Shown one piece after another: positions 1 through 11,617 of a DNA stretch of 64,000 nt (its first letter is position 1; the number at the start of each line of letters is the position of its first letter). Below the pieces are notes generated by a model. That model did no database searches, was not told the DNA's origin, and saw nothing but the letters and a program-made list of their open reading frames with translations. The DNA is from Leucaena leucocephala. Its lineage: Eukaryota > Streptophyta > Magnoliopsida > Fabales > Fabaceae. The stretch covers positions 9,587,001 through 9,651,000 of the forward strand of contig CM073535.1 in assembly GCA_037074615.1 (NCBI GenBank), in the 5' to 3' direction. A program made the position numbers and the translations under genes.

Positions 1-648
1 AATCAATTATTGACAGTCTATTTTGCAAAGGAATTTAGTCACTAAACTAGGTTGTTCTCAAAGTTAATTTTTAAGAACAATTATTCTAAACAGTTTTTAT
101 ATTTTTTTATAACAATTATCAAAATATTTTTTTGATATTTTTTAAAAATTGTGCTAAAAATATTTTATAAAACTATTCTAAGACCATAGAAATAAAAAAT
201 AGACTCAAACAAGGCCTAATTATTTTGTAATTTTAAGTATTATAAATATTTAACAAATGCTTACTATTTTAAATAATTCCTATTGTTGTCCTTATATATT
301 TGCAAATGCAAATTGCAATATTTCATATTTATTAGTTTCTTCAATTGAATGGTTGATTTTCCTTTTTTCTGCTCCATGGGACCCCTGACTACCCCATCGT
401 CGACCAATCGTCCTTCATGGACGTGTAACTGAAAACGGCAGTTTGTTTGTCAGAATCCATGAAGCAAGTCAAAGTCTTCACTCGTTCCCGTATCTCACGC
501 ACGTTCTTTTTATTTTTTTTTCCTTCTAAATATTTTACTGAAAATCAGTTTTTTATCCGATCAAACTTTAATATCCTTCGTTTCTTTGGAATCTTGTTCA
601 TCAATTCTCTCTCCTTCCACTCGTCTCTTCTCGCAGCATACCATATCC
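1..648. other. AT-rich 5' flank of receptor-kinase copy A
   Basis: I see no gene here. The first 430 bases are AT-rich intergenic DNA. From about 540 to 648 the sequence is clearly related to the flank before copy C (about 34560-34654), including a pyrimidine-rich 5' leader just before the start codon. This stretch therefore probably holds the old promoter and 5' UTR of the gene. I could not pick a TATA box with confidence among the many AT-rich runs. ORFs read through this stretch in other frames have no recognisable content. Confidence 0.5.
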
Positions 649-2618
649 ATGGCCACCATAACTCTGTTCTTACTATTTGCAGTTCTGTCTGCAAACGAAG
701 TTACGGCTCAAAGAAACGATTCCAGCAACATCATAACTTTGGGTTCTTCTCTCCCCCCAAAAATGAATTCTACTTCATGGCTGTCATCGTCTGGTCTTTT
801 TTCCTTTGGATTTCATCCACAAGATAATGGCTTTGCCGTTGGAATACGGCTAAAGGGGGAACATGGAGGAACAATCGTTTGGACACCTAACTCCAACAAT
901 CTATCTGCTTCCTCTGATTGAGTAATCGAATTAACCAAAGGCGGTAAACTTGTGTTTAGAAGCGAGCAAAACCAGATGGAAATTGTCACTGCTGACGCAT
1001 TTGAGCCTGCAGATTCAGCATCTATGCTTGATTCTGGGAATTTTGTGCTTTATAATAAAAGCCATAGTATCATCTGGCAAAGCTTTGATTACCCAACGAC
1101 ACCATATTAGGAGGTCAGATTTTATCTTTGGGACAAGAACTCATCTCTGCAAATAGACATTTTATTCTCAAAATGCAATATTATGATCTTGCTGCCTACC
1201 CTATGAACAATAAAACAGGAGACGATTCTTACTGGGCCTCATCAGATTATCAGGTACGGGCCTTTCAGCTTACTCTAAATCGTACGGGTTTTCTTTGCCT
1301 AATCGATGCAGATGGGAATACCACCAAGGTTCTGGCCAATAGTAGCAACCATCATGGAAGCAACACAGGCTTAACTATCTATCGTGCAACAATGGATTTG
1401 GATGGTAACTTTAGATTGTATGTTCACACATTTGAGAAGAATACTAGATTCAATGTTCAACCTGTGTGGCAATCTATTTCTAATCAATGTGAAGTCAAGG
1501 GCTTTTGTGGTTTCAAAAGTTATTGCTCCATGAATGGAAGTAAAGCTATTTGTGAGTGTTATCCTGGATTCATTCCCATAAATGGGAATAAAAGCATTAA
1601 TGTGTTCTTGGACTGCGAACAAAGGAGCGACGATGACGGTAAAACTAGTGGAGATCCAAAGGTCTTGTACGATTTTGTTTCCGTACGAGACGTGCAATGG
1701 AGCCTCAATCCTTATTTGGTCACACCATTGGAAATGGAAGCTTGCGGGGAATTCTTGCATGGAAGACTGTGATTGTGGGGCAGTGTTACATGAAGATGGC
1801 AAGTGCAAGAAATATGGGCTTCCGTTTAGATTTGGAAGAATTAATCATAATGTCTCAACCACGGCCCTCTTCAAGTTGCCTTGAACAAAAATCATTCCTC
1901 CAAAACCAAAGAAGCCAGAAGTTCTTGTTGATAACAAGAAAAATCTGATTTTGACTCTGGTCATCACTCTAGGTTCTATTTCAGTCGTTTGCTTAGTCTT
2001 TGCAATATCTATTTTCTTCATCTACATGAGTAAAGTCTATTCATACACAAAGCTTTCTTCCAGTAGCGAAAGTTTGGGGTTCGCTGAGGATTGTAGTTTA
2101 CGAACAGTTGCCTTTGATGAATTGCTGAATTCAACGGGAAATTTCACAGAAGAGATTGGTCGAGGATCTTTTGGAGTGGTTTACAAGGGGACAATTCAAG
2201 GAAATAATAGAAGGATAGCTGTGAGGAAACTAGACAACGTTGTTGACGAAGGAGAAAGAGAATTTAAAGCTGAAATCACTGCAATCGCTCGAACGCATCA
2301 CAGAAATCTGGTTCAGCTCATTGTGTATTGCATTGATGGTGGATCAAGAAAGCTTATTGTTTATGAATATATGAGCAATGGGTCTCTGGCAGATTTTCTG
2401 TTCAAGGCTGAGATGCATCTATCTTGGAAACAAAGAGTCAAAATTGCATTGGATATAGCGAGGGGAGTCTTATACCTATACGAAGAATGTGAAGTTTGTA
2501 TTGTGCACTGCAATATCAAGCCTCGTAACAATCTCTTGGATGATATGTGGACAGCAAACATTTCTGATTTTGGACTTGCAAGGCTGTCAATGCCAGAACA
2601 CTCAACAATGGCAATAAC
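649..2618 (+). pseudogene. G-type lectin S-receptor-like kinase, copy A, 5' part (broken)
   Basis: This is the 5' part of a plasma-membrane receptor kinase with an extracellular bulb-type lectin region. The ATG at 649 opens a hydrophobic signal peptide (MATITLFLLFAVLSA). The lectin region follows, with FSFGF and WQSFDYPT motifs. Next come Cys-rich EGF/PAN-like segments (CGFKSYC, CMEDCDCGA), a membrane segment near 1950-2030, and kinase subdomains I to VII (GRGSFGVV, HCNIKP, DFGLARL). The frame is broken four times: TGA at 919-921, a one-base loss near 1098, a one-base gain near 1750 and TGA at 1882-1884. Copy C reads TCA where both TGAs stand. The kinase has Arg at the beta-3 Lys site (2224-2226) and Asn at the catalytic Asp site (2512-2514). 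The ORF runs into a Copia LTR at 2619 and the gene resumes at 13482. Family assignment is firm; no function is expected. Confidence 0.9.
2614..2618. repeat. 5-bp target-site duplication, left copy (Copia insertion)
   Basis: ATAAC immediately precedes the 5' LTR and is repeated exactly at 13477-13481 just after the 3' LTR. Removing the element and one copy rejoins the kinase reading frame (AIT to SDYVAPEW). This fixes both ends of the insertion. Confidence 0.93.
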
Positions 2619-4534
2619 TATTAGAAATCGTGCCCTAGGAGCCAATCATTGTCTTATGAACATTATTGATTTATGAATTTATTAATTATGTTATCATATT
2701 ATTTGCATGTTTACTATGATGACCATCCTTGGATAATTCATGATCTTATCCTAAATGTCCCTAGTCGGTCAGCTCTGCGGGAGCACAGATGAAATAAGAC
2801 CAGTATGACTTTGAAGATATATAGAGATATAAATCTGAGTCATAAGCACATGTAAGAGTACAAGGTGTTGGACCGACCCGCTATGAGAGAGCTGCATGGG
2901 TTACATCATAAGCTTCTCTCATATACAAACCATGTCACTATGCCCTTTGACCTGAGATCATCATGCATTCCTAAATGACAAACGCTAAGCTTTGACCTAG
3001 TCAAAAGTCACTTTTGACCGAGTGATCATAAAGACTATGTTCGGGCTTAGTGGTTTTTCATGTAGAGGAATGTGAATGGTCAAAATGGAATTTGTCCCTC
3101 ACATTCGTAGAGAGATATTACTGGGCCTCTCGATGAGTGAGTCTGAGAAACGTATGGCCATACTGTAATGGAAAGGTAGTTCCATTTCTATAGTCAGACT
3201 ACTTAGGGATCGAGAAAGTAACGGTCAAGAATAGGAGGATGACATTATCCATGCCCCATCCATGACTAAAATATCGCGTGACAGAAGGGACATGATATGG
3301 TTGTATAAAAGGTTACATCGTTTATCGATCCTCATATGATTTGGGTAGTCGTTATGTCTTGCTAGAGACCGCTTACGACTTGTGGGCCAGTATAGTAAAT
3401 GGCCCACTGCCAACTTCATATGGGCCTACAGGGTCGCACACAAAATAGCTCAACACGAGCTATTATGTCCAGATTCATTGAATCTAAGACGTGTCCAGAT
3501 TCAATGAATGATCCAAGGTTAATGTATATATTTATTTATATTTATAGTCGTATATATATATATAAATTCGTATATATACATTATATATAAGGGATATATA
3601 GAATTTAATTTATAAGGATAAATTAAATCTCTATCATGTTTGAATTTGAAATTCAAATTGATAGGATATCTCATATAAGAGATATTTACAAGATTTAATT
3701 TATAAGGATAAATTAAATCTCTATCACGTTTGAATTTGAAATTCAAATTGATAGAATATCTCATATAAGAGATATTTACAAGATTTAATTTATAAGGATA
3801 AATTAAATCTCTATCACGTTTGAATTTGAAATTCAAATTGACATGATATCTCAAATTTGATTTATGAGAATAAATCAAATATTGTCCCGTCTTATCTTTA
3901 TTTTAAATTAAATAAATAGGTGAATTAAATCTGTGGGACGGATTTAATATAAACATTATTTATTTAATTAGTTTCTTATCAAATTATACAATATATGATA
4001 TTATATTAATTTCGGATTTAATATAGATTAATTCTAAAATCCAATTCGATTGAGAAAAACGCAGAGCATCCTATATATCTGATTTTAGGAGCTACGTTTT
4101 TTAACAACACATAACACAAAAGGCCGAAGGGAATCTGCAAAAGGTTTGCAGATAAGAAACTGCTGAAATAGAGACGGAGAGGACGAATTGTTGAGAAAGC
4201 CTTGGAGGGACAGGAGACGCTAGCACGTCGTTCATGGTTGGAATGCTGTTCGTGTGGATACCAGTAGAGGGAGCCGACCTGAGGCGTCGACTTCTTGCGA
4301 TCAGAAAGAGAGCACGAGCCACGGAGAGAAGCTGTGGAGGTCGCTGAGGAACACTCCGTCGACTTCTTGCGATCGAAAGGAGATCACCAGCCGCGGAGAG
4401 GAGCTGTGGAAGTCGCAGAGGAACATTGAGGGTATTGCTTCTTCCCACTTGACTTAAACACATACGGTAGATCCTGGCAAGGAATGGAAAAATTTTTAAG
4501 CTAATTTCTGCCGCGTGTCTTCCAATTCCTTTCA
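2619..4534 (+). repeat. 5' LTR of the Copia element
   Basis: This LTR of 1,916 bp matches 11618-13476 along its whole length. It starts TATTAGAAATCG, where the other LTR has TGTTGGAAATCG, so the canonical TG end has mutated to TA. It ends CTTTCA. Across about 360 aligned bases (3061-3418 against about 12033-12390) I count roughly 11 substitutions by eye, mostly transitions. That suggests a fairly recent insertion. It contains a 90-bp tandem repeat at 3600-3860. Confidence 0.93.
3600..3860 (+). repeat. 90-bp tandem repeat in 5' LTR, about 3 copies
   Basis: A 90-bp unit starts near 3601, 3691 and 3781, the third copy being partial. Each unit contains a short palindromic stretch (TTTGAATTTGAAATTCAAAT) and a second inverted motif around ATCTCATATAAGAGAT. 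The same array is at 12541-12800 in the 3' LTR, and with four copies in the inverted solo LTR at about 6150-6500. Confidence 0.9.
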
Positions 4535-4535
4535 G

Positions 4536-4547
4536 TGGTATCAGAGC
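4536..4547 (+). other. Primer binding site (initiator tRNA-Met)
   Basis: TGGTATCAGAGC lies one base after the end of the 5' LTR. It is the standard plant retrotransposon primer site complementary to the 3' end of initiator methionine tRNA, where minus-strand DNA synthesis starts. It fixes the element's orientation as +. Confidence 0.95.
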
Positions 4548-5510
4548 CATACCGTATTGTGTTTAAGTTAGGCTTGATTGTTGATTAATATGATATGTAT
4601 GAGTCGTAACCGTTCATATAATATACGTTTTATGTGTGACATATAAGGGATCCATATTATATATGACATAAAAGGAATCTAAAAGGGAATTGAAATCGGT
4701 GGTGATACGTTTTGATTTGATCAATTAACGTAGATGGAACATCTTGTGATTTGATCAATTAACAGCGGGACCGCTGTGACTACCTGTTTGTAGCGCAATA
4801 TAACCGTAAAATATGTTATTTTGTGAACATTTTAGATTTGAAACATCAATTGCCCTACAATTAAATCTGAATATTGATTCTTGAATGTTTGGGTATGGTG
4901 AACAATATGGCTCTAGATTGCAAGTGTTGTAATTTTTAAATACGGCCTGCGTGTTGTGTCTTCCTCTATATACTCTCAATGTACCTTCTCTTCTCATCTC
5001 ACTCCCCTCGAATGTTAAAAGAGGTTTCTGTATGTAATTTCCCTTTTCTTACTAGAGAGCTCCTCTCATTGGCTTGAGGGGACTTTGGATAGGTGAGCCA
5101 TATTGTATCACGTTTAAATTATGCATCTTATGATTATATCAGAAACATGCATATTACTTGTATGAGATACAAACTGAGAAACATGCATTCTTATAAACAA
5201 GATAGATAAATTAAGCCCTCTGAATGAAATCTTAAGTCATAATGCTATCAATTTATGAACACTTGTCAAAACCTCGATCGCTCAATTATGGACTTCACCA
5301 AAGTGAGTGCTTTTGAGTTATCTTGGGGAGATAAGCAAGAGTAATGGTGCTACTCTCATATGTTTATTATTGTTTAACTTAATTGGGATTAACAAAACAG
5401 TTTTGGGTCTCAAGGCATTAGATGGGATTAAAAACTTGACAGATCATATGATGATACAATCCCATGAACATCTAAGAGTTACATTTGATGTAATTGGTAA
5501 AGGTGTTACC
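4548..5510 (+). other. Copia 5' leader, first part
   Basis: This is the untranslated leader between the PBS and gag. I see no recognisable protein. It is interrupted at 5511 by an inverted solo LTR and continues at 7478. TTACC at 5506-5510 is the left target duplication of that nested insertion and is repeated at 7473-7477. Short ORFs here have no recognisable content. Confidence 0.7.
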
Positions 5511-7472
5511 TGTAAGGAATTGGAAGACACGCAGAGGAAATTAATTTAAAAATTTTTCCATTCCTTGCCAGGATCTACCGTATGTGTTTAAGTCAAGTGG
5601 GAAGAAGTATTACCCTTAGTGTGCCTCAGCGACTTCCACAGCTTTCGGTCACGACGTTCACAGCTTCTCTCTGCGGCTCGTGCTCCCTTTCTGATCACAA
5701 GAAGTCGACGACTCAGGTCGGCTTCCTCTACTGGTATCCACACGAACAGCGTTCCAACCACGAACGACGTGCTAGCGTCTCTTGTCCCTCCAGGGCTTTC
5801 TCAAGAGTTTGTCCTCTCTATCTCTATTTCGGCAGTTTCTTATCTGTAAACTTTTTGCAGAGTCCCCTTCAGCCTTTCTATGTTCTATATGTTTCGCTCT
5901 GCAAAACGCAGCTCCTAAAATCAGATATATAGGATGCTCTGCGTTTTTCTCTGTCCACCGAATTGGATTTTGGAGTTAATCTTATATTAATTCTAAAATT
6001 AATACAATATCATATATTGTATAATTTTATAAGAAACTAATTAAATAAATAATATCAAATCCGTCCCACAGATTTAATTACCCATTTATTTAATTTTAAA
6101 TAAAGATGAGACTGAACTATTTTTGATTTATTCTCATAAATCAAATTTGAGATATCCTATCAATTTGAATTTCGAATTTCAAACGTGATAGAGATTTAAT
6201 TTATCCTTATAAATTAAATCTTATAAATATCTCTTATATGAGATATCCTATCAATTTGAATTTCGAATTTCAAACGTGATAGAGATTTAATTTATCCTTA
6301 TAAATTGAATCTTATAAATATCTCTTATATGAGATATCCTATCAATTTGAATTTTGAATTTCAAACATGATAGAGATTTAATTTATCCTTATAAATTAAA
6401 TCTTATAAATATCTCTTATATGAGATATCCTATCAATTTGAATTTCGAATTTCAAACGTGATAGAGATTTAATTTATCCTTATAAATTAAATCTCATATA
6501 TACATATAATGTATATATACGAATTTATATATATATACGAATATAAATATAAATAAATATATATACATCTATCCTGGATCATTCATTGAATCTGGACATG
6601 TCTTAGATTCAATGAATCTGGACATCATAGCTCGTGTTGGGCTATTTTGTGTGCGACCCTGTAGGCCCATATGAAGTTGGCAGTGGGCCATTTGCTATAC
6701 TAGCCCACAAGTCGCAAGCGGTCTCTAGCAAGACATAACGACTACCCAAATCATATGAGGATCGATAAACGATGTAACCTTTTATACAACCATATCATGT
6801 CCCTTCTATCACGCGATATTTTGGTCATGGATGAGGCATGGATAATGTCATCCTCCTATTCCTGACCGTTACTTTCTCGATCCCTGAGTAGTCTGACTAT
6901 AGAAATGGAACTACCTTTCCATTACAGTATGGCCATACATTTCTCAGACTCACTCATCGAGGGGCCCAGTAATATCTCTCTACGAATGTGAGGGACAAAT
7001 TCCATCTTGATCATTCACATTCCTCCGCATGAAAAACCACTAAGGCCGAACATAGTCTTTATGATCACTCGGTCAAAAGTGACTTTTGACTAGGTCAAAG
7101 CTGAGCGTTTTGTTATGTAGGAATCCATGATGATCTCAGGTCAAAGGGCGTATTGACATGGTTTGTATATGAGAGAAGCTTATGACGTTACCCATGCAGT
7201 TCTCTCATAGCGGGTCGGTCCAGCACCTTGTACTCTTACATGTGCTTATGACTTTGATTTATATCTCTATACATCTTCAAAGTCATACTGGTCTTATTTC
7301 ATCTGTGCTCCCGCATAGATGATCGACCAGGGACATTTAGGATAATATCATGAATTATCCAAGGATGATCATCATAGTAAACATGCAAATAATATGATAA
7401 CTCAATTAATAAATTCATAAATCAATGATGTTCATAAGACAATGATTGACCCCTAGGGCACGATTTCCAACA
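5511..7472 (-). mobile_element. Nested inverted solo LTR of the same Copia family
   Basis: This 1,962-bp sequence is the reverse complement of the surrounding element's LTR. It begins TGTAAGGAATTGG (inverse of the LTR 3' end) and ends CGATTTCCAACA (inverse of the LTR 5' end). It is flanked by perfect TTACC target duplications (5506-5510 and 7473-7477). There is no internal region, so it is a solo LTR, the usual product of recombination between the two LTRs of a full element. It keeps two segments that the 3' LTR at 11618 has lost, and carries four 90-bp repeats where the outer LTRs carry three. Confidence 0.93.
6150..6500 (-). repeat. 90-bp tandem repeat in solo LTR, about 4 copies
   Basis: The unit found at 3600-3860 appears here in inverse orientation, with about four copies at a period near 90 bp. 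The extra unit is the main reason this LTR is longer than the outer ones. Confidence 0.88.
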
Positions 7473-7477
7473 TTACC

Positions 7478-7623
7478 TACCTAAATAACTTAATTTAAGC
7501 GTCCTGCCAAAGCGGACTTAAGTTTGAGCCAAATATGGATCTTAACCCACTAACTATTGCATTGTGGGTTCTTTATTTAGTGGGAGATGGCTAATTAAAT
7601 TGCATATTTTTAATTGTAGAATC
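7478..7623 (+). other. Copia 5' leader, second part
   Basis: The leader resumes after the nested solo LTR and runs to the gag start codon. It is AT-rich and has no protein of its own. Confidence 0.7.
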
Positions 7624-8509
7624 ATGACGACTAGTAATACTGCTACATTATCACTGCGATCTGTCCTTGAGAAGGACAAACTTAATGGGACAAACTTTCT
7701 TGACTGGTTTAGGAACTTGAGAATTGTTCTCAAACAGGAAAAAAAGACGCATGTCCTAGATCAACCCATTCCTGAGGAGCCAGCGGCCAATGCTCCTAGA
7801 GCTTAGAGAGATACTTACACGAAGCATAAGGAAGACTCTGTCGATGTGGGATGCTTGATGCTAGCCACCATGGTTCTGGAGCTCCAAAGAGATCTAGAAC
7901 ACATGGAGGATTATGAGATGATTGTGCATCTCAAGGAAATGTTCTAGCAACAGGCAAGGCAAGAGAGGTATGAGACCACTAAGGCCTTATATTCCTGCAA
8001 GATGGCTGAAGGTACATCAGTCAGTACTCATGTCTTAAAGATGAAGGGGTACATTGATCACCTTGAGAGGCTTGGATTTCCCATGAGCCAGGAGTTAGCT
8101 ACGAATTTGATCTTGAACTCACTCCTAGAAAGTTATGACCAGTTTGTCATGAACTACAACATGAACAACATGGAGAAATCTATTTCTGAACTGCATGGGA
8201 TGCTTAAAACTGCTGAACTCAGTCTTAAGAAGAAGCCTAGTAGTGTTTTGATGGTTCAGAAAGGAAAGGGTATGAAAAAGAAAGGCAAAGGCAAGGGGAA
8301 GGGTTATGGCTCATCAGGTAAGACCAAAGAGTTAGGCAAGCCCGAAACCAAGCCTGCACCAAAGAAGGCAAAGCCTCCGAAGGAAGGAGTCTGCTTCTTC
8401 TGCAATGAACCTGGTCATTGGAAGAGGAATTGCAAACTCTACCTCGAAAATCTGAAAAAGAACAAGAAGGATAGCGGGGCTAGCGCTTCAGGTATTTATG
8501 TTATAGACA
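7624..8509 (+). pseudogene. gag: Copia gag (capsid/nucleocapsid), defective
   Basis: ATG at 7624 opens the usual plant Copia gag N-terminus (LEKDKLNGTNFLDWFRNLRI). Further on is a Lys/Gly-rich stretch, then a CX2CX4HX4C zinc knuckle (CFFCNEPGHWKRNC, 8392-8433) that binds RNA. In-frame TAG stops at about 7804 and 7945 cut the protein, so this copy cannot make full-length capsid. The frame is otherwise well kept and runs on into protease. Confidence 0.9.
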
Positions 8510-9985
8510 TTCATCTTTCTACTTCCACTTTATGGGTATTAGATACTGCATGTGGTTCTCACATTTGTACAAATGTGCAGGGACTAAAGGACAGTAGGAA
8601 GCTGAAAAGGGGCGAGGTTGACCTACGAGTTGGAAACAGAGCAAGGGTTGCTGCGTTAGCTATAGGCCCTTATGAATTAGTTCTGCCCATTGGGCTTTTG
8701 TTATTTTTGAACAATTGCTATTATGTTCCTGCTTTAAGTAGTAACATTGTTTCACTTTCTTATTTGGATAAGTAAGGTTTCACTTCTATTACTGGGAATA
8801 GTATATTTTCTATTTATCGTAATGATGTTTTCTATGCTCATGGTGATTTGCATGTTGATCATTACATATTAAATTTAGAACAACCCAATCATGGAAATAT
8901 CTATAACATAACCGCCAAAAGGGTCAAACCAAACGATTTGAATCTGACATACCTCTGGCACTGTCATCTGGGCCACATAAATGAGAAACGTATTTCCAAA
9001 CTCCATCAAGATGGATTTCTAAACTCATTTGATTTTGAATTATATGACACTTGCGAGTCTTGCTTGTTAGGAAAAATGACAAAGTCACCCTTCACTGGGC
9101 ATAGTGAGAGGGCCACTGATTTATTGGGCCTCATACATACAGATGTGTGTGGACCGATGAACACAAATGCCAGAGGAGGTTATTCGTACTTTATAACATT
9201 CATAGATAATTTCAGCAGATATGGGTATATCTATCTGATGAAACATAAATCTGAATCTTTTGAAAAGTTCAAGATATTTCAAAATAAAGTATAAAACCAG
9301 CTTGGCAAAACAATTAAAGCCCTTCGATCTGATCGAGGTGGTGAATATTTGAGCCAAGAGTTCATAGATCATCTCAAGAGTTGTTGGATAGTCTCACAAT
9401 TGACTTCTCCAGGGACACCACAATGGAATGGCATTTCTTAATGGAGGAATCGAACACTATTAGATATGATTCGATCCATGATGAGTCGAACAGATCTTCC
9501 GCCCTCCTTTTGGGGCCATGCCCTAGAGACAGCTGCGTTCACACTCAATTATGTTCCATCTAAGGCAATTGAAAAGACTCCATATGAGATATGGACAGGG
9601 ATGACGCCTAATTTGTCTTTCCTCAAGATTTGGGGATGCGAGGTCTACGTTAAGCAACAAGCCTCAGACAAATTAGCGTCCAAATCCTCAAAGTGCATTT
9701 TTGTTATCCTAAGGAAACAAAGGGATATTACGTCTACAACCCTGCTGATAACAAAGTGTTTGTTGTCAGAAGTGGTATCTTTCTCGAACGAGAATTTATC
9801 TCTAAAAGAACCAGTGGGAGTAAGGTACACCTCGAAGAAGTTCGAGAGCCATAAGACACCACAGAAATGCATATGGAAAATAGAGAAGACTCACAACAAG
9901 TTGTTGAGACTCCTCAAGTCACGCAAGGTCCACGAAAATCTAATAGGACATGACTTCAGCCTCAGAGATATGGATTTCTAATTTC
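8510..9985 (+). pseudogene. pol: Copia protease and integrase, defective
   Basis: The protease active site reads LDTACGSH near 8539, with Ala where the aspartic protease D-T/S-G motif has Gly. Integrase follows: a zinc-binding HHCC part (HCHLGH near 8960, CESC near 9055), then the catalytic core with HTDVCG (first Asp) and RSDRGGEYL (second Asp and Glu, near 9335). TAA stops near 8773 and 9292 and a frame change near 9400-9480 break the frame. The core resumes as PPSFWGHALETAAFTLNYVP. Order protease, integrase, then RT defines Copia. Confidence 0.88.
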
Positions 9986-10029
9986 TGAAAGTCGTGATGT
10001 GTTGCTCATTGAGCATAATGAGCCGACTA

Positions 10030-11603
10030 CCTATCGAGAAGCTATAGTGGGACCAAACTCTGAAAAGTGGCTTAATGCCATGAAGTCTGAAGTGCAATCC
10101 ATGTACGACAATAAGGTTTGGACCTTATTTGACCCGCCGTAAGGTGTAAAAACCGTCAGGTGCAAGTGGGTTTTTAAGGAGAAAACTGATATGGATGGCA
10201 ATGTAAATGTCTTCAAGGCACGACTAGTTGCAAAAGGATTTACTCAAACTCATGGTGTGGACTATGATGAGACCTTTTCCCCAGTTGCAATGGCCAAATC
10301 AATCAGAATCCTCTTTGCCATAGTAGCATATTATGACTATGAAATATGGCAGATGGACGTCAAGACAGCCTTCCTTAATAGAAAGCTCCTTGAGGATGTG
10401 CACATGACACAACCTGAAGGGTTTGTGCGTTTCGAGGACTCTGGTAAAGTGTGCAAACTTCAAAGGTCCATTTATGGACTGAAGCAAGCCTCTCGGAGTT
10501 GGAATCATCGTTTTGATGAAGTAGTCAAAGAGTTTGGATTTCTTTAAAACATCGAAGAACCTTGTGTGTACAAGAAGGTTAGTGGGAGCACAGTTGTGTT
10601 TTTGGTACTCTATATCGATGACATCCTACTTATTGGGAATGACATTCCTACCTTGCAGATTGTCAAGTCTTGGTTAGGAAAGTCTTTCTCGATGAAAGAC
10701 TTGGGTGAAGCCACCTACATCATAGGAATCAGAATCTATAGAGATAGATATAAAAGACTTCTAGGACTCAGTTAGAGTACATACATAGACAAAATACTGC
10801 ATAGGTTCAGTATGCACAAATCAAAGAGGGGTTTTATACCCATGTCTTATGGTATTCACCTCAGCAAAGATCTGTGTCCTAGTATATCTGATCAGCGAGG
10901 TCGCATGAATAAAGTTCCATATGCGTCGGCCATAGGATCTATCATGTATGCCATATTATGTACTTGATCGGATGTCTCGTTTGCCTTAAGTATGACTAGC
11001 AGATATCAACAGGACCCTGGTGAGGGCCATTAGACTGCTGTCAAGAATATCCTTAAGTACTTAAGAAGGACTAAGGACTTATTCTTGGTCTATGGTGGAT
11101 TAGATGACGAACTCTGTGTAACTGGTTACACAAATGCGAGTTTCCAAATTGACCAGGACGACCAAAAATCGCAGTCTGGATATATATTCCTCCTCAATAA
11201 TGGAGCAGTGAGCTGGAAGAGTTCTAAGCAGGGCACTGTAGTAGATTCTGCAATGGAAGCTGAGTATATAACAGCATCAGATGTAGCTAAGGAAGCCGTT
11301 TGGATCAGGAAGTTTATCACAGAACTAGGAGTGATACCTACCATCTCAGATCCAATAACTTTGCTCTGTGACAATAGCGGTGCCATTGCACAGGCCAAAG
11401 AGCCTAGGTCACATCAAAGGACCAAGCATATACTCAGGCGATTTCATCTCATCAGAGAAATCAACGATAGAGGTGATATAAAAATATGCAAAGTAGCAGG
11501 AGAAGATAATATTGCTGATCCTCTAACAAAGCCGCTTGTGCAGGCAAAGCATGATCGTCATGTTAGGTCAATGGGAATTAGTCAAATTAATAATTGTACC
11601 TAG
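10030..11603 (+). pseudogene. pol: Copia reverse transcriptase and RNase H, defective
   Basis: The RT reads KARLVAKGFTQ, then QMDVKTAFLN and the catalytic YIDD (codons 10611-10622, the plant Copia form of YVDD), followed by a SFSMKDLGEA motif. RNase H follows, with GYTNASF, SMEAEY and the C-terminal TKHILRRFHLIRE and NIADPLTKPL motifs, ending at a stop at 11601-11603. In-frame stops near 10140, 10544, 10773 and 10966 disable it. RNase H itself (11085-11603) is open throughout. Confidence 0.9.
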
Positions 11604-11617
11604 TGCAAGTGGGAGGT
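11604..11617 (+). other. Polypurine tract
   Basis: A purine-rich run (GCAAGTGGGAGG) directly before the 3' LTR is where plus-strand DNA synthesis is primed. Its position between the RNase H stop and the LTR start is as expected. Confidence 0.8.

Noticed and set aside
3519..3878. A 119-codon ORF with YPYKLNLVNISYMRY repeats on the - strand
   Set aside because: It is a translation of the 90-bp LTR repeat (90 is a multiple of three, so the frame stays open). There is no sign of selection as a protein.
4101..4550. A 149-codon Arg/Leu/Ser-rich ORF on the - strand, repeated at 13043-13525 and, on the + strand, at 5582-5932
   Set aside because: It is antisense to the end of the LTR and recurs in every copy of the LTR because the DNA is repeated. 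No domain is recognisable.
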